From Streptomyces ferrugineus (GTDB lineage: Bacteria; Actinomycetota; Actinomycetes; Streptomycetales; Streptomycetaceae), in NCBI RefSeq assembly GCF_015160855.1, contig NZ_CP063373.1:2542001-2606000 (forward strand): a stretch of DNA of 64,000 nucleotides, in the 5' to 3' direction. Made by a program: the position numbers and the translations under genes. The notes below the pieces were generated by a model that did not search any database, had not been told where the DNA came from, and saw only the letters and a list, made by a program, of their open reading frames with translations. Position 1 is the stretch's first letter. The number at the start of each line of letters is the position of its first letter. Below, piece after piece: positions 9,664 to 18,455 of the stretch.

Positions 9664-10395
9664 GTGACCGCTCCGCTGACTCCTCCACCGCCGCCGCGTG
9701 AACCGTCCCCCAACGGGGGGTGGCAGCCGCCTGCTGCCGGTCCTGCGGCTGCCGTGCCGCATGACGCGATATCCGACGCCCCGCCCGGGGCACAGGGCCC
9801 GCATGGCTCTCCCGGCCCGTACGGCATATATGGCTCGTACGAACAGGACGGTCCTGGCATGAAGACCGAAGTGCGAGAGGCCGCCGTGGTCGCGGTGGTG
9901 GTGGCGCTCTTCGGGGCGCTGCTCGGGGTGTTGTGGTGGCGGCTGGCGCCGAGTGTGCCGCTGGTCGGGGACGTCGTGGACGGCCAGTGGGTCGTCTACT
10001 TCAAGGACTCCGAAGGGGAGCAGGCCGTCGGGGTGGACGGAACGTTCACTCTGCTTGCGCTGGGGTTCGGGCTGGTCAGCGCGGTTGCCGTGTTTCTCTG
10101 GCGGCGGCGTGGGGGTGTGCCGTTGGTGGTGGCGCTGGCCGTCGGGGGGCTTCTCGGGGCGCTGCTCGCGTGGCGGGTCGGGGTGTGGCTCGGGCCCTCG
10201 GGTGATGTGATCGCCCAGGCGAAGGAAGCGGGTGAGGGGGTTGCGTTCTCGGCGCCGTTGAAGCTGGGGGCGAAGGGGGCGTTGCTGGCGTGGCCGTTGG
10301 GTGCGTTGGTGGTCCATCTCGGGCTGATGGCGTTGTTCGGGCCTCGGGATGCGGAGCCGGAGCAGCTGGGGGTGCATGGGGTGCCGCCGGCGTAG
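9664..10395 (+). CDS. DUF2567 family membrane protein
   Basis: 243 residues from GTG at 9664 (MTAPLTPPPPPREPSPNGGW). The first 60 residues are Pro/Gly-rich and cytoplasmic-looking; then come four hydrophobic segments (VVAVVVALFGALLGVLWW, FTLLALGFGLVSAVAVFLW, VALAVGGLLGALLAW, and LAWPLGALVVHLGLMALF). The layout fits the actinobacterial DUF2567 family, whose function is not known. It lies 34 bp after the exporter permease in the same direction, so it may share its transcript. A dispersed repeat begins about 30 bp after its stop. Confidence 0.8.
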   Translation: MTAPLTPPPPPREPSPNGGWQPPAAGPAAAVPHDAISDAPPGAQGPHGSPGPYGIYGSYEQDGPGMKTEVREAAVVAVVVALFGALLGVLWWRLAPSVPLVGDVVDGQWVVYFKDSEGEQAVGVDGTFTLLALGFGLVSAVAVFLWRRRGGVPLVVALAVGGLLGALLAWRVGVWLGPSGDVIAQAKEAGEGVAFSAPLKLGAKGALLAWPLGALVVHLGLMALFGPRDAEPEQLGVHGVPPA

Positions 10396-10426
10396 GGCTT
10401 CGGTGGGTTCGCGCCCACGCCGGGCT

Positions 10427-10600
10427 GTTTCTCGCCCCCGCCGCCCCTACCCGTCCCATCCCCAGGGGCGCCGCCCCTTCGACCCCGGTGCTCGCTGGGG
10501 GCTGCCGCCCCCAGACCCCCGCGTCGGCCCTTAAGGGGCCTTGTCCTCAAACGCCGGACGGGCTGACTGATGCGGGCCGGCGCCGGAAGGTGGCGTCCCC
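10427..10600. repeat. Dispersed intergenic element, copy A (inverted relative to 62348-62491)
   Basis: From TTTCTCGCCCCCGCCGCCCC to about CGGACGGGCTG and slightly beyond, this stretch matches the reverse complement of 62348-62491 almost base for base, with one insertion of about 6 bases (GTGCTC) near 10488. It contains nested palindromes: AGGGGCGCCGCCCC, TGGGGGCTGCCGCCCCCA and GGCCCTTAAGGGGCC. It lies immediately downstream of a stop codon, as does the other copy, so it may serve as a terminator or mRNA 3' stabiliser. Elements of this kind are common between genes in Streptomyces. Confidence 0.8.
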
Positions 10601-10604
10601 TGCC

Positions 10605-10790
10605 GGGTGGGTGGGGGTTCGGGATGGTGTGGTCTTGTGCTCGCACGCGGGACTGGTTGAGGGGTGTGGGCTGGCCGGTGTTGGGTGGGGTGCCCTGTTG
10701 GGTGGGTGGGGGTTCGGGGTGGTGGGGCCCCGTGCTCGCACGCCGGGCTGGGTCTTGGGCGCCGGGTGGGGTGGAGGGCGGGCGGCGGTG
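10605..10790 (+). repeat. 95-bp G-rich tandem repeat with two G-quadruplex motifs
   Basis: GGGTGGGTGGGGGTTCGGG at 10605-10623 recurs at 10700-10718, and the sequence that follows each copy is similar (GTGCTCGCACGC appears in both), giving a 95-bp unit present about twice. Four G runs with one- to three-base loops meet the usual definition of a G-quadruplex on the plus strand. The rest of the gap from 10396 to 10932 is G/T-rich on the plus strand and shows no codon bias or plausible start in any frame, so I see no protein gene in it. Confidence 0.65.
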
Positions 10791-10932
10791 TGGGGAGGGG
10801 GCGTTGGTTGCTGGGTGGGCTGCTTGGCGCTGGTCGGGGGAATGAGCGCTTGGTGCGTCGGAGGGGGTGGGAGCGGTGCCGGGTCGGTCGGTGATGTCGG
10901 CCGGCCCGGCGGTGCACTGGGCTGTGGTGGTT

Positions 10933-11007
10933 CTACGCCGGTCGGTGGCCGTGGTTCGAGCGGCCCTTCTTGGTGCGCCACTTGCGTTTGCGGGTTTTCT
11001 TCGACAT
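10933..11007 (-). CDS. Ribosomal protein bL37-like 24-residue protein
   Basis: The frame from ATG at 11007 to TAG encodes 24 residues beginning MSKKTRKRKWRTKKGR and ending SNHGHRPA. Eleven of 24 residues are Lys or Arg. Length, the highly basic first two-thirds and the Asn-His-Gly-x-Arg-Pro ending agree with what I remember of bL37, the short extra large-subunit protein found in mycobacterial ribosome structures. A GAGGG sits 2 bases before the ATG, closer than ideal. It lies 41 bp before the ybaK gene's 3' end boundary in the same orientation, so it may be read from the ybaK transcript. Too short for most gene callers. Confidence 0.72.
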   Translation of the reverse strand: MSKKTRKRKWRTKKGRSNHGHRPA

Positions 11008-11048
11008 GTCCCTCGTACTTAACCGAGGGCACCGCTCCCGTCGAGGGG

Positions 11049-11555
11049 TCACGCGCGCCCGATGGGGGCGAGTACCGCGTCGGTGAGCTTGGTGAGGTCC
11101 TCGGGGGAGAGTTCGACCTCCAGGCCGCGGCGGCCCGCCGAGACGCAGATCGTGGGGTGGGCGCAGGCCGAGGCGTCCAGGACCGTGCGGAGCTTCTTGC
11201 GCTGGCCCAGGGGGGAGATACCGCCCCGGACGTAGCCCGTCGTGCGTTCCGCCAGGGCCGGGTCGGCCATCGCCGCGCGCTTGCCGCCGACCGCCGACGC
11301 CAGGGCCTTGAGGTCGAGCTGGCCCGCCACCGGGACCACGGCCACCGTGAGGCTGCCGTCCACATCCGCCACCAGCGTCTTGAAGACCCGCTCGGGTGAC
11401 ACGCCCATCGCCTCCGCGGCCTCCTCGCCGTAGGAGGGGTGGGAGGGGTCGTGGTCGTAGGCGTGGACCGTGTAGGTGATGCCCGCGGAGGTGAGGGCCA
11501 CCGTCGCGGGGGTGCCGCCCGGTTGGGGGTGGTTCTTCTTCGACTTCTTCGCCAT
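11049..11555 (-). CDS. ybaK: YbaK/EbsC family Cys-tRNA(Pro) deacylase
   Basis: 168 residues from ATG at 11555 (MAKKSKKNHPQPGGTPATVA). The core carries the trans-editing domain: RVFKTLVADVDG with the conserved Lys, the central hydrophobic strand LTVAVVPVAGQLDLKALA, and the glycine loop YVRGGISPLG, followed by ICVSAGRRGLEVELSPEDL. Such proteins hydrolyse Cys wrongly attached to tRNA-Pro by prolyl-tRNA synthetase. Length is normal for the family. The start is 14 bp after the stop of the Lon-domain gene in the same direction, so the two are probably co-transcribed. Confidence 0.92.
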   Translation of the reverse strand: MAKKSKKNHPQPGGTPATVALTSAGITYTVHAYDHDPSHPSYGEEAAEAMGVSPERVFKTLVADVDGSLTVAVVPVAGQLDLKALASAVGGKRAAMADPALAERTTGYVRGGISPLGQRKKLRTVLDASACAHPTICVSAGRRGLEVELSPEDLTKLTDAVLAPIGRA

Positions 11556-11569
11556 GTCGGCCGGTCCCG

Positions 11570-12307
11570 TCAGTTCAGGCTCGTCGGGCCGCGCGTCAGG
11601 TCCGACGCCGGCAGCGACGGCAGCGTACGGATGATCGAGGTCTCGGCGCGAAGGAGTTTCAGCTCGTCGCGCAGCCGGGACGCGGTGTCCGGGGCCTGGA
11701 GCAGACGCTGCTTGGTCGGCGTGTCCAGCATCATCGCGGCCGCGACCAGGTAGGACACGACCGAGGGCTGGTCGGGGAGGTCGGCCGTGGTGGACAGGGA
11801 CCGTTCCCGCGCGCCCGCCAGGCGCTTCTGGTACTGGCGGAACGACCGCAGCACCCCCTCCGCCAGCGCCCCCGCCTCGTCGCCCGGTTCCTCCGGGAGC
11901 TCTTCCAGTTCCGCGGTCAGGAACGGCCCCGACGCGTCCACCGACACCAGCCGCACCCGCGTCGTCCCCGTCGCCAGCACCTCGAACGTGCCGTCGGCCC
12001 GCTCCCGGATCGTCGCCGCGTCCGCCACACAGCCCACACCGTGGAAGGACTTCACCGGGTCCTGGCCGAAGCCCGCGGTCGGCCCGCGGTCGGGCTGGGC
12101 GGTCGGGTCCGGCATACCGGGGGCGCTCGGGGCCACCTCGTGGCCGTCGCGGATCGCCACGACGGCGAAACGGCGCGATTCCTCCTCGGGGGTCTTCAGC
12201 AGCTCGCGCATCATGGCGCGGTAGCGCTCCTCGAAGACGTTCAGCGGAAGGACCAGGCCTGGGAACAGCACCGAGTTCAGGGGGAAGAGCGGAAGGTGGA
12301 CGGTCAC
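11570..12307 (-). CDS. LON N-terminal (substrate-binding) domain protein
   Basis: 245 residues from GTG at 12307. It begins VTVHLPLFPLNSVLFPGLVL, the hallmark of the Lon peptidase N-terminal domain, and continues with GHEVAPSAPG and FHGVGCVADAATIRE typical of the beta-rich fold, then a helical C-terminal part (RLRDELKLLRAET). There is no AAA+ or serine protease domain, so it is not a full Lon protease; stand-alone domains are thought to bind substrates or partners, but the function is unknown. It lies 11 bp after the helical-repeat gene and 14 bp before ybaK, forming a compact minus-strand unit. Confidence 0.88.
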   Translation of the reverse strand: MTVHLPLFPLNSVLFPGLVLPLNVFEERYRAMMRELLKTPEEESRRFAVVAIRDGHEVAPSAPGMPDPTAQPDRGPTAGFGQDPVKSFHGVGCVADAATIRERADGTFEVLATGTTRVRLVSVDASGPFLTAELEELPEEPGDEAGALAEGVLRSFRQYQKRLAGARERSLSTTADLPDQPSVVSYLVAAAMMLDTPTKQRLLQAPDTASRLRDELKLLRAETSIIRTLPSLPASDLTRGPTSLN

Positions 12308-12318
12308 GGCGCCAAAGC

Positions 12319-13356
12319 CTAGTGGTCGTCGCAGTGAACGCGTCTCGCCCGCCCACCTGGTGGATGCCCGCGGCCCGCACCCTGCGCCGCCCGCACCCTC
12401 ACCTCGTCGCGCATCTCCAGGAACCGGCCCAGCGGATCGTCCGAGAGCCGGCTCCACGGGAAGGAGGTGGCGTACGGCCCGATCAGGCGGAGCTGCTCCA
12501 GGGCGTCCTCCCAGCGGCCCAGCCGTACCAGGACGTACGTCAGCTTGTTGCGGACGGCGGCGGGCCACACGTCGGTCGCCGGGAACCGGGCGGAGAGCGC
12601 GATGGCCCGGTCGGCCGCCGCGTCCAGCCGCTCGCGCGGCACGCCCGGCCCGCAGCCGTCGTTCAGGTAGGCGAGGACGGCCCGGGTCGGCAGCGCCTGG
12701 ACGAGGGAGTCGGCCGGGGTGTCCTGAGCGGCCCGGTCGGCGAAGTCCAGGCACTCCCGGTGCGAGCCGTGCCAGGAGGAGGCCAGGTAGTGCAGGGCGG
12801 CCACATGGCAGCCGTAGTGGCGCGGGGCGCGGCGCAGCGCCGCCTCCCACAGCTCCCCGAAGTAGGTGTGCCCGGCGCGTGAGCCGCGCGCGTGGTCCAG
12901 GGCGATCCGCCACGGCACCGGGTCGCGGTCGTCGGCGCGGGCGGCGGCGGTGATCATCGGGCTCACCCCGCGCAGCGTCTCGGCCCGGGCCGGCGACCGC
13001 CAGGCGTGGTCCACCGCGAGCTGGGCCCTGATCAGCAGCGCGTCCGGGTCCTGCGGGGCGGTCGCGTACCAGGACTGAAGCCACTCGGGGCGCGAGCGGG
13101 CGAAGGCAGCCAGGTGCAGCGTGTATGTGTCGCGGTGCTCCCACTGGGCGTGCCGCCGGGTGGCGGCGAGTAGTTCGGCGGCGGGTTCGTACGCACCCTG
13201 CCCGGCCGCTACCAGCGCGGGGCCGAGGCGGTCGTCGGGCGCGTCGAGGAGCACGTCGTCGTCGGCGGGGAGCCCGGTGACGTCGGCGGGGAGCCCGGTG
13301 ACGGGGCGCTCGGCGGTCGTCCGGGACGCCCGGCCGAACGGGAGCATCGAAGCCAT
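12319..13356 (-). CDS. Helical-repeat (TPR-like) hypothetical protein
   Basis: 345 residues from ATG at 13356, preceded by AAGGGGGTGG. Residues about 55-300 are a series of amphipathic helix pairs rich in Ala, Leu, Arg and Trp (for example WLQSWYATAPQDPDALLIRA and WEDALEQLRLIG), which suggests a tetratricopeptide-like superhelix used for protein contacts. No catalytic motif is evident. Near residues 18-31 the heptapeptide VTGLPAD is duplicated by a perfect 21-bp tandem repeat at about 13262-13304. The C-terminus is short, basic and His-rich. It heads the minus-strand unit with the Lon-domain protein and ybaK. Confidence 0.72.
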   Translation of the reverse strand: MASMLPFGRASRTTAERPVTGLPADVTGLPADDDVLLDAPDDRLGPALVAAGQGAYEPAAELLAATRRHAQWEHRDTYTLHLAAFARSRPEWLQSWYATAPQDPDALLIRAQLAVDHAWRSPARAETLRGVSPMITAAARADDRDPVPWRIALDHARGSRAGHTYFGELWEAALRRAPRHYGCHVAALHYLASSWHGSHRECLDFADRAAQDTPADSLVQALPTRAVLAYLNDGCGPGVPRERLDAAADRAIALSARFPATDVWPAAVRNKLTYVLVRLGRWEDALEQLRLIGPYATSFPWSRLSDDPLGRFLEMRDEVRVRAAQGAGRGHPPGGRARRVHCDDH

Positions 13357-13490
13357 GCCACCCCCTTGCGCCCGCACCGGCGCCGCTCTCGCGGACCGGG
13401 TCGCTCGCCGTCGTGGTCGCTCAATCAATGGTTGCGGTAGAGGTGACCACTCAAAACCGGCGATGGTTGTACGCGCGTCCGGGTGACGGG

Positions 13491-15080
13491 TCAGCCGCGT
13501 CGCAGCAGACGTGTCGCCCCGGCCGCGACCGTCGTCGCCAGGACCCAGCCCAGCAGGATCATCGCCGCGGCCAGCCACTGCCAGGCGCCGCTGAGCTGCC
13601 AGAACCCGACCTGGCCGAGATCGATGACCGGCAGCAGCAGGTCGAGGGCGAACAGCGGCGGGTTCCAGGTCGGATGCTCGCCGCCCTTGAGCGGAGGGGG
13701 GTCGGCGTGCGCGAAGGCCACCGAACTCGCCGCCCACAGCACCGCCATCCACACCGCCGCCCGGCCGGGCCGATAGCCGTAGGCGACCATCCAGTCCTGG
13801 GCGTACCCCCAGAACTTGGCCGCCGGCGGCAGCGTCTCGCGGCGTCGGCGCTGCTTGGCGAGCAGCACCTCGCGCGCGTCCTCGTCCTCACCGCCGTTGC
13901 GCAGGACGGCGGCCAGCCGCTCGTACGGCTCCGGGTTGTACTCGGCGGTCGCCGCGGCCACCCACTCCAGCCGCCGCTCCAGCGGGAACGGGCCGCGCGG
14001 CACGAGGTTCTCGTAGGTGAAGCCGCTCATGTGCAGCAGCCCCGGGTCCGGCCAGGCGTCCGCCCGGTCCATCAGGTTGACGATCCGCGCCCCCGACAGC
14101 ACCACCCCGCCGCGCTCCGGCCGCTCCCCGAGGAAGCGCAGCTCGGGTGTCTGGATGCGGCGCAGCGACAGCTCCTGCTCGTCGGTGAAGGTGAACCGGG
14201 CCCGCTCCAGGTCGACCGCGTCCCCGAACCGCCCGTCGTCGAGGCGCACCCCGCCCTGGCACTCGAACCGCTGGATGCGCGTCCCGCGCGCGGGCGTACG
14301 GCCGCTCAGCAGCGGACTGCCGATGCCGGCCGGGGTCAGGTACAGGGTGCGCCCGACGGTCAGCTGGGGCGCGTTCAGCGCGAGCCGGGTGTACGGGTTG
14401 ACCAGCCGAGCGCCCCGCAGGCTCAGCGACACGCCGATGCTGGCGCCGCGCAGGCTCAGCTCGCCGTGCGACTCCAGCATCTCGGCCTGGAGGTCCTGCC
14501 CGACGCTCATGCCGTCCGCGGCCAGCGAGCGGCCGCTGCGGTCCCGGTAGACGATCGCCTGGTTGAGCAGCAGATCGGTGCCTATGTGGGCGTCGGTGAG
14601 CCGTACGCCGTTGTGGAACCGGCAGCGCGGCAGATGCAGATCGCCCTCGGTCTGCACCCGGGCCGCCTCCAGCCGCGGTACCGCGCAGTCCACCAGGCGC
14701 ACGGTCGTGAAGTGGGCCTCCGGCAGCAGGATCTCCCGGTCGAAGCGGCAGCCGCGCATCTCGACGTACGGCACCACGGTGCCACCCGCGAGGTCCATCG
14801 TGCCGCTGATCCGCACGCCGACCAGCTTCAGCGAGGACACCCGGCCCGCGAGGGCGGGCGGCCCGTCCAGCAGCAGCCAGCAGATGATCCGCGCGCGTAC
14901 GGTGCGCTCGTCTCCCCAGGGATGCCCGCCGTGCGGATCGTCGACGATCGTGTCGCCGCTGCTCAGGTCGTACACGCTGCCGTTGCGGAAGGCCTGCCAC
15001 ATGCCGAGTTCGGCGGCGGTCAGGTCGTTCGGCAGGTCGTCCGGCAGGTCTCCGTCGCGGAGGCCGGCACCTTCGGTCAC
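13491..15080 (-). CDS. Membrane-anchored pentapeptide-like repeat protein
   Basis: 529 residues from GTG at 15080 with a GAGGGGGATGGG tract upstream. Residues about 70-330 consist of repeating short beta segments (VRISGTMDLAG, VEMRGCRFDREI, LDLHLPRCRFHNGVRLTDAHIG-like units), resembling right-handed beta-helix or pentapeptide-type repeats. The last 100 residues have three hydrophobic helices (AAVWMAVLWAASSVAFAH, ALDLLLPVIDLGQV, WLAAAMILLGWVLATTVAAG), so the repeat domain is tethered to the membrane. Homologues are often labelled membrane-associated oxidoreductase, but I see no cofactor-binding motif and would not support that name. It is divergent from hisD with 181 bp between starts. Confidence 0.78.
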   Translation of the reverse strand: MTEGAGLRDGDLPDDLPNDLTAAELGMWQAFRNGSVYDLSSGDTIVDDPHGGHPWGDERTVRARIICWLLLDGPPALAGRVSSLKLVGVRISGTMDLAGGTVVPYVEMRGCRFDREILLPEAHFTTVRLVDCAVPRLEAARVQTEGDLHLPRCRFHNGVRLTDAHIGTDLLLNQAIVYRDRSGRSLAADGMSVGQDLQAEMLESHGELSLRGASIGVSLSLRGARLVNPYTRLALNAPQLTVGRTLYLTPAGIGSPLLSGRTPARGTRIQRFECQGGVRLDDGRFGDAVDLERARFTFTDEQELSLRRIQTPELRFLGERPERGGVVLSGARIVNLMDRADAWPDPGLLHMSGFTYENLVPRGPFPLERRLEWVAAATAEYNPEPYERLAAVLRNGGEDEDAREVLLAKQRRRRETLPPAAKFWGYAQDWMVAYGYRPGRAAVWMAVLWAASSVAFAHADPPPLKGGEHPTWNPPLFALDLLLPVIDLGQVGFWQLSGAWQWLAAAMILLGWVLATTVAAGATRLLRRG

Positions 15081-15190
15081 GTTTCGCCCATCCCCCTCAT
15101 CTACTCATGGGTTCGTACAACTGTTCATGCCCGCTGGGTGACGCTCCGAACGCAAGACGTGAAGGTGATCTTCCGGGTTCCCGTGAGATC

Positions 15191-15220
15191 TTGGGAGGGA
15201 TCTGTATCAGCCATTGATAC
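15191..15220 (+). promoter_or_regulatory. Candidate his operon promoter with overlapping inverted repeat
   Basis: TTGGGA at 15191 and TTGATA at 15214 are separated by 17 bases, compatible with a vegetative promoter. The -10 overlaps a perfect inverted repeat GTATCA-GCCAT-TGATAC (15204-15220), which would be a sensible operator position. It lies about 42 bp before the hisD GTG. No T-box or histidine-rich leader peptide is seen. Confidence 0.4.
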
Positions 15221-15261
15221 GCGCGAACGGCGCCGGACCCGGGTCTGAGAGAATTGAGCCC

Positions 15262-16587
15262 GTGATCTCCCGAATCGATCTGCGCGGCGACGCCCTTCCT
15301 GAGGGTCCCGCCCTGCGCGACCTGCTGCCCCGAGCCGAGTTCGACGTTCAGGCCGCCCTGGAGAAGGTGCGCCCGATCTGCGAGGCCGTGCATCATCGGG
15401 GCGACGCGGCGCTGATCGACTTCGCCGAGAAGTTCGACGGTGTCAGGCTCGACCAGGTGCGCGTGCCGGTCGCGGCGCTCACGCGCGCGTTGGAGGAGCT
15501 CGACCCGGCCGTGCGCGCGGCCCTGGAGGAGTCCATCCGCCGCGCCCGTCTCGTCCACCGCGAGCAGCGCCGTACGACGCACACCACCCAGGTCGTGCCC
15601 GGCGGCTCGGTCACCGAGAAGTGGGTGCCGGTCGAGCGGGTCGGGCTGTACGCGCCCGGCGGTCGGGCCGTCTACCCGTCCTCCGTGATCATGAACGTCG
15701 TCCCGGCCCAGGAGGCCGGCGTCGAGTCCCTCGCCCTCGCCTCCCCGGCGCAGGCCGAGTTCGGCGGCCTTCCGCACCCGACGATCCTCGCCGCGTGCGC
15801 GCTGCTCGGCGTCGACGAGGTGTACGCCGCCGGCGGCGCCACGGCCGTCGCGATGTTCGCGTACGGCACCGAGTCCTGCGCGCCCACCAACCTGGTCACC
15901 GGCCCCGGCAACATCTGGGTCGCCGCCGCCAAGCGCTACTTCACCGGCAAGATCGGCATCGACGCCGAGGCGGGCCCGACCGAGATCGCGATCCTGGCCG
16001 ACGCCACCGCCGACCCGGTGCACGTCGCCTCCGACCTGATCAGCCAGGCCGAGCACGACCCGCTGGCCGCCGCCGTCCTCGTCACCGACTCCGTGGAGCT
16101 CGCGGACGCGGTGGAGAAGGAGCTGGAGCCGCAGGTCGCGGCCACCAAGCACATCGACGACCGGATCGTCCCGGCCCTCAAGGGCAAGCAGTCCGCGATC
16201 GTCCTCGTGGACGGCGTCGACGAGGGCCTGCGGGTGGTGGACGCATACGGCGCCGAGCACCTGGAGATCCAGACCGCCGACGCGGCCGCCGTGGCCGACC
16301 GGGTGCGCAACGCCGGCGCGATCTTCATCGGCCCCTGGGCGCCGGTGTCGCTCGGCGACTACGCCGCCGGCTCCAACCACGTGCTCCCGACGGGCGGCTG
16401 CGCCTGCCACTCCTCCGGGCTGTCCGTGCAGTCCTTCCTGCGCGGCATCCACATCGTCGACTACACCAAGGACGCGCTGGCCGAGGTCGCGCATCACGTG
16501 GTCACGCTGGCGGAGGCGGAGGACCTGCCGGCACACGGCGCGGCGATCAAGGCGAGGTTCGGCTGGAAGGTGCCCGAGAGCAAGTGA
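15262..16587 (+). CDS. hisD: Histidinol dehydrogenase
   Basis: 441 residues from GTG at 15262 ([20 protein letters not shown]). It catalyses the last two steps of histidine synthesis, NAD-dependent oxidation of L-histidinol to L-histidine. The zinc ligands expected from the E. coli enzyme are present: Q262 and H265 in SQAEHDP, D366 in [14 protein letters not shown], and H425 near the C-terminus in LPAHGAAIK. Length is normal. First gene of the his operon; its stop overlaps the hisC start (GTGA), which implies translational coupling. Confidence 0.97.
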   Translation: MISRIDLRGDALPEGPALRDLLPRAEFDVQAALEKVRPICEAVHHRGDAALIDFAEKFDGVRLDQVRVPVAALTRALEELDPAVRAALEESIRRARLVHREQRRTTHTTQVVPGGSVTEKWVPVERVGLYAPGGRAVYPSSVIMNVVPAQEAGVESLALASPAQAEFGGLPHPTILAACALLGVDEVYAAGGATAVAMFAYGTESCAPTNLVTGPGNIWVAAAKRYFTGKIGIDAEAGPTEIAILADATADPVHVASDLISQAEHDPLAAAVLVTDSVELADAVEKELEPQVAATKHIDDRIVPALKGKQSAIVLVDGVDEGLRVVDAYGAEHLEIQTADAAAVADRVRNAGAIFIGPWAPVSLGDYAAGSNHVLPTGGCACHSSGLSVQSFLRGIHIVDYTKDALAEVAHHVVTLAEAEDLPAHGAAIKARFGWKVPESK

Positions 16588-17696
16588 GCGACGTACGTAT
16601 CGACGATCTCCCCGTACGGGACGAGCTGCGCGGCAAGTCCCCCTATGGCGCGCCCCAACTCGACGTCCCCGTACGGCTGAACACCAACGAGAACCCCTAC
16701 CCGCTGCCCGAGCCCCTGGTCGAGCGGATCGCCGAGCGCGTCCGTGAGGCGGCCCGCAACCTCAACCGCTACCCGGACCGGGACGCGGTCGAGCTGCGCA
16801 CCCGGCTCGCCGAGTACCTGACGGACACGTCCGGCTACGAGGTGGGCCTGGCGAACGTCTGGGCGGCCAACGGCTCCAACGAGGTCATCCAGCAGCTGCT
16901 GCAGACCTTCGGCGGGCCCGGCCGCACGGCCATCGGCTTCGAGCCGTCGTACTCGATGCACGGGCTCATCTCACGCGGCACCGGCACCGGATGGATCTCC
17001 GGCCCCCGCAACGACGACTTCACGATCGACCTCGCCGCCGCCGAGAAGGCGATCGCCGAGCACCGGCCGGACGTCGTCTTCATCACCACGCCCAACAACC
17101 CCACCGGCAACGCGGTCCCGCCCGAGACGGTCCTCGCGCTGTACGAGGCCGCGCAGGCGGCGAAGCCGTCGATGGTGGTGGTCGACGAGGCGTACATCGA
17201 GTTCAGCCACGGCGACTCGCTGCTGCCGCTGCTCGAAGGCCGGCCGAATCTCGTCGTCTCCCGGACGATGTCGAAGGCCTTCGGCGCGGCCGGCCTGCGC
17301 CTCGGCTATCTCGCCGCGCACCCGGCGGTGGTGGACGCCGTCCAGCTCGTACGGCTGCCGTACCACCTCTCGGCCGTCACCCAGGCGACCGCCCTGGCCG
17401 CCCTGGAACACACCGACACGCTGCTCAAGTACGTCGAGCAGCTCAAGGCGGAGCGGGACCGGCTGGTCACCGAGCTGCTGGCGATCGGCTACGAGGTCAC
17501 CGCGTCGGACGCCAACTTCGTGCAGTTCGGCCGGTTCGCCGACGCGCACGCCTTCTGGCAGAAGATCCTCGACCGGGGCGTCCTGGTCCGGGACAACGGC
17601 GTGCCGGGCTGGCTGCGGGTCACCGCCGGAACCCCCGAAGAGAACGACGCGTTCCTCGACGCGGTACGTGAACTGAAGAAGGAGCAGAGCGCATGA
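16584..17696 (+). CDS. hisC: Histidinol-phosphate aminotransferase
   Basis: 370 residues from GTG at 16584, overlapping the hisD stop by 4 bp. A fold-type I PLP enzyme: substrate loop [10 protein letters not shown] near the N-terminus, cofactor-contacting TTPNNPTGN and VVDEAYIEF, and the Schiff-base lysine K231 in [18 protein letters not shown]. It transfers the amino group of glutamate to imidazole-acetol phosphate in histidine synthesis; in this class aromatic amino acids can sometimes also be substrates. The frame is open far upstream inside hisD, but that extension is a shadow. Its stop overlaps the hisB start (ATGA). Confidence 0.96.
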   Translation: MSDVRIDDLPVRDELRGKSPYGAPQLDVPVRLNTNENPYPLPEPLVERIAERVREAARNLNRYPDRDAVELRTRLAEYLTDTSGYEVGLANVWAANGSNEVIQQLLQTFGGPGRTAIGFEPSYSMHGLISRGTGTGWISGPRNDDFTIDLAAAEKAIAEHRPDVVFITTPNNPTGNAVPPETVLALYEAAQAAKPSMVVVDEAYIEFSHGDSLLPLLEGRPNLVVSRTMSKAFGAAGLRLGYLAAHPAVVDAVQLVRLPYHLSAVTQATALAALEHTDTLLKYVEQLKAERDRLVTELLAIGYEVTASDANFVQFGRFADAHAFWQKILDRGVLVRDNGVPGWLRVTAGTPEENDAFLDAVRELKKEQSA

Positions 17697-18286
17697 ACCG
17701 CGTAGGACGTGTGGAGCGGGTGACCAAGGAGACCTCGGTCCTCGTCGAGATAAACCTGGACGGCACGGGCCAGGTCGATGTGTCGACCGGCGTCGGCTTC
17801 TACGACCACATGCTCGACCAGCTCGGCCGGCACGGTCTGTTCGACCTGACCGTGAAGACCGAGGGCGACCTGCACATCGACTCGCACCACACCATCGAGG
17901 ACACCGCCCTCGCGCTGGGCGCCGCCTTCAAGCAGGCGCTCGGCGACAAGGTGGGGATCTACCGGTTCGGCAACTGCACGGTCCCGCTGGACGAGTCCCT
18001 CGCCCAGGTCACCGTCGACCTGTCGGGCCGCCCGTACCTCGTGCACACCGAGCCCGAGAACATGGCGCCGATGATCGGCGAGTACGACACCACGATGACC
18101 CGGCACATCCTGGAGTCCTTCGTCGCCCAGGCCCAGATCGCACTGCACGTGCACGTGCCGTACGGCCGCAACGCGCACCACATCGTGGAGTGCCAGTTCA
18201 AGGCGCTGGCCCGGGCCCTGCGGTACGCGTCCGAGCGCGACCCGCGCGCGGCCGGCATCCTGCCCTCCACGAAGGGTGCGCTGTAA
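17693..18286 (+). CDS. hisB: Imidazoleglycerol-phosphate dehydratase
   Basis: 197 residues from ATG at 17693, monofunctional (no HisB phosphatase domain as in enterics). The manganese-binding His motifs are all present: [25 protein letters not shown], and [12 protein letters not shown] near the C-terminus. It dehydrates imidazoleglycerol phosphate to imidazole-acetol phosphate, the step before HisC. Overlaps hisC by 4 bp. A separate histidinol-phosphate phosphatase must be encoded elsewhere; none is in this window. Confidence 0.97.
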   Translation: MNRVGRVERVTKETSVLVEINLDGTGQVDVSTGVGFYDHMLDQLGRHGLFDLTVKTEGDLHIDSHHTIEDTALALGAAFKQALGDKVGIYRFGNCTVPLDESLAQVTVDLSGRPYLVHTEPENMAPMIGEYDTTMTRHILESFVAQAQIALHVHVPYGRNAHHIVECQFKALARALRYASERDPRAAGILPSTKGAL

Positions 18287-18290
18287 AGCC

Positions 18291-18455
18291 ATGAACGGTC
18301 TGTCGACCCTGCTGATCGTCGTCGGCCTCTTCCTGGTCGGCGGCATCTACTCCTTCGTCAAGCAGCAGATGCCGAAGAGCCTCATCGTGCTGCTCTCGAT
18401 AGGCGCCGCGATGTGTCTCACCGCGGGCGTCCTGAGGCTGGAGGTGTGGAATTGA
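18291..18455 (+). CDS. Small membrane protein inside the his operon
   Basis: 54 residues from ATG at 18291, 4 bp after the hisB stop. It begins [18 protein letters not shown] and contains two hydrophobic helices (residues about 5-22 and 31-48) joined by a short basic loop ([11 protein letters not shown]). Its TGA overlaps the TTG start of hisH, so it is embedded in the his operon by translational coupling. I know the same small gene at this place in other Streptomyces but no function; it is too short for many gene callers. Confidence 0.82.
   Translation: MNGLSTLLIVVGLFLVGGIYSFVKQQMPKSLIVLLSIGAAMCLTAGVLRLEVWN

Noticed and set aside
10290..11399. Open frame of 369 codons across the repeat-rich gap
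   Set aside because: The translation is Gly/Trp/Val-rich low-complexity text that runs across the dispersed element, the G-rich repeats and the opposite strands of bL37-like and ybaK genes.
13491..15080. Annotation as a membrane-associated oxidoreductase
   Set aside because: No dinucleotide, flavin or metal motif is present; the sequence shows repeat segments and C-terminal membrane helices only.
15621..17696. A 691-codon fusion of hisD-region frame with hisC
   Set aside because: The first half is Arg/Gly-rich shadow text out of frame with hisD; the real HisC begins with GTG at 16584.
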